In this document: positions 32,666-37,539 of the stretch, piece by piece
How the letters are laid out: each line of letters starts with the position of its first letter
Numbering within the stretch: the stretch's first letter is position 1
Assembly (NCBI GenBank): GCA_002309035.1
Contig: DBWT01000040.1
Coordinates: 2,203-39,741, forward strand
From: Caryophanales bacterium UBA1231
Lineage (GTDB): Bacteria; Bacillota_I; Bacilli_A; ML615J-28; CAG-313
Length of the DNA stretch: 37,539 nucleotides
Direction: 5' to 3'
Position numbers and translations under genes: made by a program
The notes under the pieces: model-generated
The model's input: the letters and a program-made list of their open reading frames with translations, nothing else
The model's database searches: none
Told to the model about the DNA's origin: nothing

Positions 32666-33163
32666 TTAATAAATCCAAAAATAGACATGTTCTTCGTTTC
32701 GGGATACTTCTTTACCAGAGTTTGCGAGAACAACTTTTTGTGATGCATAATTATCGATGTTTGTTGTTACTAAGATTTCTTTGATACCTAATTTTCTTGC
32801 TTCAATGATTAATCGTTTTAAAATTTCTTTACCAAAGCCTTTCGAACGATATTTAGGTGAAATACAATAACCAATATGACCACCTACTTCTCTTAATGCA
32901 TCAGTTAAGAAATGTCTTATTGATCCCATTCCTACTGGAATATTATCCACATATAAAAAGAAAGTAGTTTCAGGAACTCTCCAGCCATCAACCAGACCTT
33001 CTTGATTGGCATTTGCTTCTTTTCTTAAGAGCCATTCCTTATATTCATCGTATGATAAACCTTTTACTTTATTGTAAAAACCATTTTCTTCACTTTCGAT
33101 GTCTTGTAGCATATTATAAATATCAATTCCATCATTTATTGATAATCTCTTTAGTTCAATCAT
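32666..33163 (-). CDS. GNAT-family N-acetyltransferase
   Basis: A 165-residue acetyltransferase. VGMGSIRHFL, the substrate strand EVGGHIGYCISPKYR and acetyl-CoA loop SKGFGKEILKRL, then ILVTTNIDNYASQKVVLANSG, form a complete GNAT core with the C-terminal Asn-x-x-Ser helix. This arrangement is typical of uncharacterised RimJ/RimL-like members in Firmicutes. Substrate unknown. It has its own promoter at 33198-33226, and no terminator is obvious before the lipoprotein promoter downstream. Confidence 0.88.
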   Translation of the reverse strand: MIELKRLSINDGIDIYNMLQDIESEENGFYNKVKGLSYDEYKEWLLRKEANANQEGLVDGWRVPETTFFLYVDNIPVGMGSIRHFLTDALREVGGHIGYCISPKYRSKGFGKEILKRLIIEARKLGIKEILVTTNIDNYASQKVVLANSGKEVSRNEEHVYFWIY

Positions 33164-33197
33164 TATATTTGTTTCCTTTTTTTAAATTATTACATGT

Positions 33198-33226
33198 ATT
33201 ATATTATAAATACAATTATTAATCAA
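33198..33226 (-). promoter_or_regulatory. promoter of the 32666 GNAT gene
   Basis: On the minus strand TTGATT (33226-33221), 17-base spacer, TATAAT (33203-33198). Confidence 0.7.
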
Positions 33227-33233
33227 TTAAGTA

Positions 33234-33264
33234 ATAAAACAAGACCATACAAATGTATGATCTT
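33234..33264 (-). terminator. terminator of the small lipoprotein gene
   Basis: The minus-strand hairpin AAGATCATAC-ATTT-GTATGGTCTT (33264-33241) is followed by GTTTTATT. Its stem differs from that at 31436-31463 by a T-A to C-G pair swap, so pairing is kept. Confidence 0.7.
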
Positions 33265-33296
33265 ATTCTCTTTTTAAAAATAATAATAAATTATTA

Positions 33297-33629
33297 TTAT
33301 TGAAGTGCAATCACTGGACGTACACCATAAGAATCATTGTCTGGTTGTACAGCGTTTACTAGATTATCTGAATTTAGAGAAGACAAATCTTTATTAAATC
33401 CTTTAAAAGTATAACCTTCTCTTTCATATACTGATGCTACGATGTCAGATGGTTTTGATACTTTTTGTATCTCTTTACCACTAACTAATGTTCCTTCACC
33501 ACCATCAAACATTATAGTGTATGTTTCTTCAACAGGTGTATTATCATCTTTTGTTTCTTTATTACATCCACAACCATAAGATATAAAAAACAAAGATAAT
33601 AAAATAAATGATAGACAAAATTTCTTCAT
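33297..33629 (-). CDS. small lipoprotein, probable internally deleted InlB-repeat protein
   Basis: A 110-residue lipoprotein: signal peptide with lipobox SYGC, a polar linker, most of one InlB-type repeat (YTIMFDGGEG...GYTFKGF), and then an abrupt QPDNDSYGVRPVIAL ending. That ending is, in my memory, the typical C-terminal strand of DUF6273-type modules that follow InlB repeats in much larger Firmicute lipoproteins. The gene therefore looks like the two ends of a longer protein joined by deletion. AAGGAG lies before the ATG. Upstream lies an unusual promoter-leader-terminator arrangement. It may be expressed as a small lipoprotein or be a remnant. Confidence 0.7.
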   Translation of the reverse strand: MKKFCLSFILLSLFFISYGCGCNKETKDDNTPVEETYTIMFDGGEGTLVSGKEIQKVSKPSDIVASVYEREGYTFKGFNKDLSSLNSDNLVNAVQPDNDSYGVRPVIALQ

Positions 33630-33646
33630 TTGATTTCTCCTTTTAA

Positions 33647-33760
33647 AACTAAAAAATGGACCTAGATATATTCATACCTAGATCCAATGGATATAATAAT
33701 CATATTATAGATATTATCCCCAAATACAATTGAAGGGGCAATGTAAGTTTCCTAAATCTA
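33647..33760 (-). ncRNA. candidate leader RNA or small RNA (about 110 nt)
   Basis: This is the stretch from the predicted start (near 33759) to the terminator T-run. ATAGAT (33761-33756) can pair with ATCTAT (33712-33707), and inside this CCCC (33738-33735) can pair with GGGG (33721-33718) around 13 bases. I do not recognise a known riboswitch class. It could be an attenuating leader for the small lipoprotein gene or an independent RNA. Confidence 0.4.
33651..33685 (-). terminator. 12-bp terminator hairpin between a promoter and the small lipoprotein gene
   Basis: On the minus strand GGATCTAGGTAT pairs fully (two G-T pairs) with ATATCTAGGTCC around GAAT (33685-33658), followed by ATTTTTT. 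It ends transcription from nagZ and would also stop transcripts starting at the promoter at 33766. Confidence 0.9.
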
Positions 33761-33765
33761 TACAT

Positions 33766-33794
33766 ATTATATCATATTTCTTGTTTTTCTGCAA
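33766..33794 (-). promoter_or_regulatory. strong promoter just downstream of the nagZ-like stop
   Basis: On the minus strand TTGCAG (33794-33789), 17-base spacer ending in TGA, then TATAAT (33771-33766), so both a -35 and an extended -10 are present. It sits 22 bases past the nagZ stop. Confidence 0.8.
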
Positions 33795-33816
33795 AACAAA
33801 ATATAAAAACGCCTCT

Positions 33817-35727
33817 TTATTCTTCATCTATAATAGATAAACCAAAACCTCTTTCATAAAGAATAGTTGAAGTATAATTATTTGTATTATCAAGTGTTCT
33901 TATTTCAATTGGTAATTTTCCGCGGAAATCACAATCATTAGCTGATTGATACATTAGATAAATACCTGCAGGAATGTTTGGCCCATATTGTTTAATGTTT
34001 CCATCGGTAATACGTGGATCTTCACTCATACCTTTAGGACTGTAACAAATCACAAAGGCTGAAGCATTAACAAATTTAGCCGCATCATATGGTAAATTAG
34101 TGCTTAAAACAATAGCTTTTTTGTTAGCATTATTAATTTTATCGATGAGTGTAGAAATATTACTTGCTGTAGAACTAGATAAATATGCATTATTACCCAT
34201 TTGTGAGAATATTACAACTTTGTCATAATTTTGTAATAATGTTTCAAAACTACCTACGTTTACTTTATCAAGAGAAGTAATGGTTGCTGTGGCATGAGCT
34301 AAATCAAGTGCATATTGAACAGATGTAATTTCACTACTATTTGTCGCTATTATTAAAACACGATCAGTATTAGTTAATGGAAGAGCATTGTCATTTTTAA
34401 CTAAAGTAATAGCTTTCATTGTTGCTTCAAATTCTTTTTCATGATGTTCAGTTGAACCTACTATAGTGATATTATCTTTATCACTCATTTTATAACCATT
34501 TAACAATTGATGATTGTTCTTTAATTTTAAAATTCTTCTTACTGATTCATTGATTCTATCTAAAGAAATAGCTCCACTTTCAACTTGATTACATATATCT
34601 TCAATATAATTTTTAAGGTTATTTATGCCATTTGATGTTGATATATCAACAGGCATTAAAATAATGTCAACTCCTGCATTTATGGCAAGTCGTGCTGAAT
34701 CAGATTTTGAAAAGTGTTTATTGATTGCATCCATCTCCATCGCATCAGTAACAACAACACCTTGAAAGCCAAGTTCACCCCTTAGAATATCAGTTAAAAT
34801 TGTTTTAGAAAGGGTTGCTGGAAGTTTAATTTCACTACCATTATAAATTGATGTATATGTTTCTAATTCAATTTGTGGATAAACAATATGTGCAGTCATA
34901 AACATTTCGATATCATTAATATTTTCAATGTATGGAATTAGTTCATTGCTTAATAATTCATCTAATGATTTATTAATCAATGGAAGACCAGTATGACTAT
35001 CTGTTGATGTATCACCATGACCAGGGAAATGTTTTAATGAACCAATTACTGAATAATTGCTTAATCCTTTAATGTATGCAGCTGTTTGTGATGACACAAT
35101 CACTGGATCATCTGAAAAACTTCTCGTACCAATTACAGGGTTATTTGGATTATTGTTAACATCAACTACAGGTGCAAAATCCACATTAAAACCTAATGCG
35201 CTAATTTCACTCGCAATAATTGATGCCATTTGTTCGGTTACTTGTAAATTGTTGATTGCACCTAGAGCCATATTACCAGGTGTTGTTGTACCTTCCTCTA
35301 AACGTACAACACGACCTCCTTCTTGGTCAACAGCAATCAATAGCCCAGGACGTCCTTCAATAGCATTAGCTTCTTGAATTTGTTGAATTAAATCGTATGT
35401 TTGACTATTGTTAACAATGTTTTGAGCATAAAGAATCATCCCATTAAAACTATATTCGCCAAGTAACTCTTCTATTTCTGGCGTTAAACTTGTCATATTA
35501 ACACCACTACGACTTCTGCATGCAAGCATAATCATCTGTGCAACTTTATCTTGTAAACTCATTTTGTTAAGAACTTCTTCTATTAGCTCATCATCAGTTG
35601 GATTATCATCTATAATCTGATTATTATTAGGCGGAAGAATAGGTTCTTTTTCAACATTGATTGTACATGAAACCAATAAAGTAATTAATAATACTGAAAA
35701 TAATAAAAATAGTATTTTTTTCATCAT
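33817..35727 (-). CDS. GH3 beta-N-acetylhexosaminidase (NagZ-like) lipoprotein
   Basis: A 636-residue lipoprotein (lipobox LVSC, C21). Residues about 45-420 form the GH3 TIM barrel with IAVDQEGGRVVRL, KHFPGHGD (232-239), the flexible-loop D243-x-H245 general-acid pair of TDSHTGLP, and the nucleophile D328 in VVTDAMEM. A C-terminal GH3 alpha/beta domain (about 430-630) follows, as in Bacillus NagZ/YbbD. The enzyme removes GlcNAc from muropeptides outside the cell in wall turnover; the amidase at 26766 would make suitable substrates. The start is one of two adjacent ATGs (35727 or 35724) behind an unusual GGGGGG. A consensus promoter lies about 230 bases upstream. Confidence 0.93.
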   Translation of the reverse strand: MMKKILFLLFSVLLITLLVSCTINVEKEPILPPNNNQIIDDNPTDDELIEEVLNKMSLQDKVAQMIMLACRSRSGVNMTSLTPEIEELLGEYSFNGMILYAQNIVNNSQTYDLIQQIQEANAIEGRPGLLIAVDQEGGRVVRLEEGTTTPGNMALGAINNLQVTEQMASIIASEISALGFNVDFAPVVDVNNNPNNPVIGTRSFSDDPVIVSSQTAAYIKGLSNYSVIGSLKHFPGHGDTSTDSHTGLPLINKSLDELLSNELIPYIENINDIEMFMTAHIVYPQIELETYTSIYNGSEIKLPATLSKTILTDILRGELGFQGVVVTDAMEMDAINKHFSKSDSARLAINAGVDIILMPVDISTSNGINNLKNYIEDICNQVESGAISLDRINESVRRILKLKNNHQLLNGYKMSDKDNITIVGSTEHHEKEFEATMKAITLVKNDNALPLTNTDRVLIIATNSSEITSVQYALDLAHATATITSLDKVNVGSFETLLQNYDKVVIFSQMGNNAYLSSSTASNISTLIDKINNANKKAIVLSTNLPYDAAKFVNASAFVICYSPKGMSEDPRITDGNIKQYGPNIPAGIYLMYQSANDCDFRGKLPIEIRTLDNTNNYTSTILYERGFGLSIIDEE

Positions 35728-35960
35728 AACCCCCCATTATTATTTTATTTACGAGATGTGAATGAGATTAGTTAACCAATTTCTTTTTCCATTGTTGCCT
35801 CTTTTTCCCACAAAACCATCATAATTATATATTGAGTATATGTGAGATCGTGTTCTTTTAACAATGGTTAATAACGTCATAAAATCTTGTTGAAAACAGC
35901 ATAAGTCGGAAAACACCTTTGTGTTTTTCGTAGTAAATAATTATCATCATATTATCTCAT
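35728..35960 (-). ncRNA. long nagZ leader, possible structured RNA
   Basis: From the predicted start near 35960 to the nagZ start is about 230 bases without a gene. It holds a hairpin ACAC/GTGT within AAAACACAAAGGTGTTTT (about 35910-35928), a hairpin TTAAC-CATT-GTTAA near 35865-35880, and a possible closing helix TGAGAT (35959-35954) with ATCTCA (35848-35843). No known riboswitch consensus is recognised and no terminator stands before nagZ. Confidence 0.35.
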
Positions 35961-35966
35961 ACTATA

Positions 35967-35995
35967 ATTATATCGGTTCCCATTTAATTTGTCAA
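35967..35995 (-). promoter_or_regulatory. perfect consensus sigma-A promoter of the nagZ-like gene
   Basis: On the minus strand TTGACA (35995-35990), exactly 17 bases, TATAAT (35972-35967). It is the only fully consensus -35/-10 pair found in the window. Confidence 0.88.
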
Positions 35996-36040
35996 TATAA
36001 ATTCATTTATTTAAGTGTTATAGCATAAGATAATATATAT

Positions 36041-36070
36041 AAAGGTTCTGCAATTATATGTAGAACCTTT
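36041..36070. other. inverted repeat near the IS end
   Basis: AAAGGTTCTGC pairs with GTAGAACCTTT around AATTATAT. It lies 24 bases beyond the transposase stop. It could be a weak terminator or a subterminal structure of the IS; the T-run is poor on both strands. The stretch 35996-36040 shows nothing else. Confidence 0.55.
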
Positions 36071-36093
36071 CAGACCGTAGACAAAATATGGTT

Positions 36094-37539
36094 TTAAAAA
36101 GAGAAGCATTTTGTTTTGCTTCTCTTTTTGTATGTTTTTGTGATTATTATATCAATTTTAGTTTTGAGCAAAGAAATAATTGTGTTTTCTTTGCTTCCTT
36201 TTGTTTTTGTCTTGGTTTTTATTAACCAAGTTGCCATTTTTTTGAGATTATGGCATGCAAAAATTAAGAGCACTCGATTTTGATTTTTTTCAAGCCCTCT
36301 TAATGTTGTGATTCCAAGTGATTGTTTATATTTAGTATCACCAAATACTCTTTCAATTGTTTCTTTTCTTCTTGAATATATTTTCTTAACTTCAGGAAAT
36401 AATCTTATCTTTTCGACATTATCTAGATGTTTTTGGTGAATGTGTCTTGTTAGTGTTTTTACTTTTGATAAAGTGCATCGATCCTTTAATGGGCAATCTT
36501 TACATGATGCTTCATCAGAACGATATTCACGATATCCATTTCTATTGGTTGTTCTATATGTTAATACTACGCCAGCAGGACAAGAAAAGAAATCACCATC
36601 ACTATGATATTCATATTCATATTTCTTAAAGTAGCCATCTTTTGTCATTGGTCTTTTATATGGTGCTATTAATTCCTTGTGGTCTTCATGTACAGTCTTT
36701 GCTATGATAGGTGTTTTATAAGCTGAATCAGCTACAACATTTTTGATGTTTTTATTGTTTTTGATTGTTTCTTCATATAAAGGATGAAAAGATTGTGAAT
36801 CATGAACATTGCCAGGTACTACTACACTTCCTAATACAAACCCATTATTATCACATACTGTTTGTGCTGAATATGCAAAACATTTCTCATGTTCACCTTT
36901 TACATAATATCCACTTTCTTTATCTGTTAATGATTCTTTTCTTGTTATTTCTTTTTCATCACTATATTCTAATTCTTTTCTTCCTTCACTTACTCTTATT
37001 TCATTAATCTCTTCATTTAATTGTTTTTCATATTTTGATAGTGATTCATTGATTGTTATTTCTTTTTTCTTGTTTTTGTTAGCATAGGCTTTTATATGCG
37101 TTGAATCAACAAATACATTCTCATCTTTAATATAACCTAAACTATATGCTTGATCTAAAATGTTAGTAAAAATATCTTTGAAAACTGTTGTGTTTTGAAA
37201 TCTTCTCACATAGTTCTTACCAAATGTTGAATGATGTGGAACTTCATCAAAGAAGTCTAAGCCTAAAAACCAACGATATGCTACATTAACTTTGATATCT
37301 TCGATTGTTTGGCGCATGCTTCTTATGCCAAATAAATATTGAATGAAAACAATCTTAAATAAAACAACAGGATCAATACTAGGACGACCTATTTCATCTG
37401 AATACATATCCTTTACTAAGTCATAAATAAAACTAAAGTCCATTGTTTTATCAATCTTTCTTAATAAATGATCTTGTGGTACTAATTCACTTAGTGATAC
37501 CATCGTTAAATTTTCAGTATTGGTTTTGTTGTTTTTAGT
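36094..37539 (-). CDS. IS1182-family transposase, 5' end outside window
   Basis: At least 481 residues are visible and the frame stays open to the right edge (reading NTENLTMVSLSELVPQDHLL), so the true start probably lies just outside; the internal ATG at 37503 is not the start. Marks of IS1182-type DDE transposases: N-terminal GRPSIDPVVLFKIVFIQYLF and RWFLGLDFFDEVPHHSTFG, catalytic D in VFVDSTHIKAYANK, D in VVADSAYKTP, a Cys-rich insert (CPAG, CKDCPLKDRC), and E in RRKETIERVFGDTKYK. No frameshift or stop is seen, so it could be active. It ends 366 bases from the nagZ-like start. Confidence 0.93.
   Translation of the reverse strand, partial: TKNNKTNTENLTMVSLSELVPQDHLLRKIDKTMDFSFIYDLVKDMYSDEIGRPSIDPVVLFKIVFIQYLFGIRSMRQTIEDIKVNVAYRWFLGLDFFDEVPHHSTFGKNYVRRFQNTTVFKDIFTNILDQAYSLGYIKDENVFVDSTHIKAYANKNKKKEITINESLSKYEKQLNEEINEIRVSEGRKELEYSDEKEITRKESLTDKESGYYVKGEHEKCFAYSAQTVCDNNGFVLGSVVVPGNVHDSQSFHPLYEETIKNNKNIKNVVADSAYKTPIIAKTVHEDHKELIAPYKRPMTKDGYFKKYEYEYHSDGDFFSCPAGVVLTYRTTNRNGYREYRSDEASCKDCPLKDRCTLSKVKTLTRHIHQKHLDNVEKIRLFPEVKKIYSRRKETIERVFGDTKYKQSLGITTLRGLEKNQNRVLLIFACHNLKKMATWLIKTKTKTKGSKENTIISLLKTKIDIIITKTYKKRSKTKCFSF
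36096..36129 (-). terminator. terminator overlapping the transposase stop
   Basis: The minus-strand stem AAAAAGAGAAGC pairs with GCTTCTCTTTTT around AAAACAAAAT. It includes the last codons of the transposase and provides its own T-run. Confidence 0.85.

Larger units (their letters stand above)
36041..37539 (-). mobile_element. IS1182-type insertion sequence, one end in window
   Basis: The element comprises the transposase gene and its flanking 3' sequence. Only the downstream end is here, so terminal inverted repeats and target duplication cannot be matched; the boundary at 36041 is a guess based on the inverted repeat there. Confidence 0.6.

Noticed and set aside
35057..35377. Plus-strand open frame of 106 codons.
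   Set aside because: It lies entirely antisense to the well-supported GH3 gene, has no ribosome binding site and no family resemblance.
35893..35903. AAAACAGCATA on the plus strand matches part of a Streptococcus tracrRNA anti-repeat and is followed by a hairpin with T-run.
   Set aside because: Only 11 bases match, the following sequence does not form a tracrRNA nexus, and no cas gene or repeat array is present in the window.
36041..36090. Terminal inverted repeat of the IS.
   Set aside because: The other end lies outside the window, so no pairing of ends can be made; recorded only as an inverted repeat.
1..37539. Alternative genetic code (TGA read as Trp) because of mollicute-like gene content.
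   Set aside because: Conserved tryptophans are encoded by TGG, and genes such as 11740-12444 end at TGA exactly where family length and the ATGA overlap require.

Overview
The window is strongly AT-rich and reads like a Gram-positive, low-GC bacterium of the Bacilli / Erysipelotrichia / Acholeplasma-like part of Firmicutes. The reasons are gene order close to Bacillus (uvrA-lgt-ppaX-trxB-whiA; gdpP-rplI-dnaB; prfA-prmC-sua5), many lipoproteins, Lgt, AGGAGG-type ribosome binding sites and a GdpP-L9 fusion of the kind I recall from Acholeplasma. TGA is used as a stop and TGG encodes Trp, so the standard bacterial code applies. A peptidoglycan amidase and a NagZ-type hexosaminidase imply a cell wall. 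The exact taxon is an inference.

Layout. (1) 1-137: two tRNA genes (Ser-GCT, then Glu-TTC cut by the window edge) behind a TTGACA-17-TAAAAT promoter. (2) 204-8136, minus strand: one compact operon of uvrA, a 4-TM protein, an lgt-phosphatase fusion, a trxB-like gene without NADPH motifs, whiA and two thioredoxin-like membrane-anchored proteins, ended by a hairpin overlapping the last stop. (3) 8228-13231, plus strand: an island made only of membrane proteins. It holds a DedA/VTT + PlsC acyltransferase + zinc-ribbon fusion, a YfcC-type carrier, and a pair of YwaF/TMEM164-like proteins behind two abutting 17-bp palindromic repeats. (4) 13232-20500, minus strand: replication, translation and signalling genes (gdpP::rplI fusion, dnaB, prfA, then prmC, a membrane protein and sua5), split by a strong terminator plus a new promoter between prfA and prmC. 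(5) 20555-26696, minus strand: single genes (CofE-like protein, M32 carboxypeptidase, surface metallophosphatase, YhhN). (6) 26736-35995, minus strand: surface and accessory genes (large lipoprotein amidase with InlB repeats, DUF218, three GNATs, lipoproteins, NagZ-like lipoprotein), with two promoter-distal leader regions that may be structured RNAs. (7) 36041 to the right edge: an IS1182-type transposase whose 5' end lies outside the window.

How genes work together: PrmC methylates the GGQ motif of the neighbouring RF1; Lgt lipidates the many lipobox proteins seen here; NagZ and the amidase act on peptidoglycan; GdpP would control c-di-AMP. The acyltransferase fusion, the TMEM164-like pair and YhhN (TMEM86 family) suggest ether-lipid or phospholipid remodelling, which is inference only. 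The most striking signals are the GdpP-L9 fusion whose linker codons are themselves the L9 Shine-Dalgarno, the regulated TMEM164-like pair, the NADPH-motif-less TrxB homologue, and a perfectly formed promoter followed by a 12-bp terminator ahead of a small lipoprotein gene. Most transcription units use an extended -10 element (TGnTATAAT), often without a clear -35.
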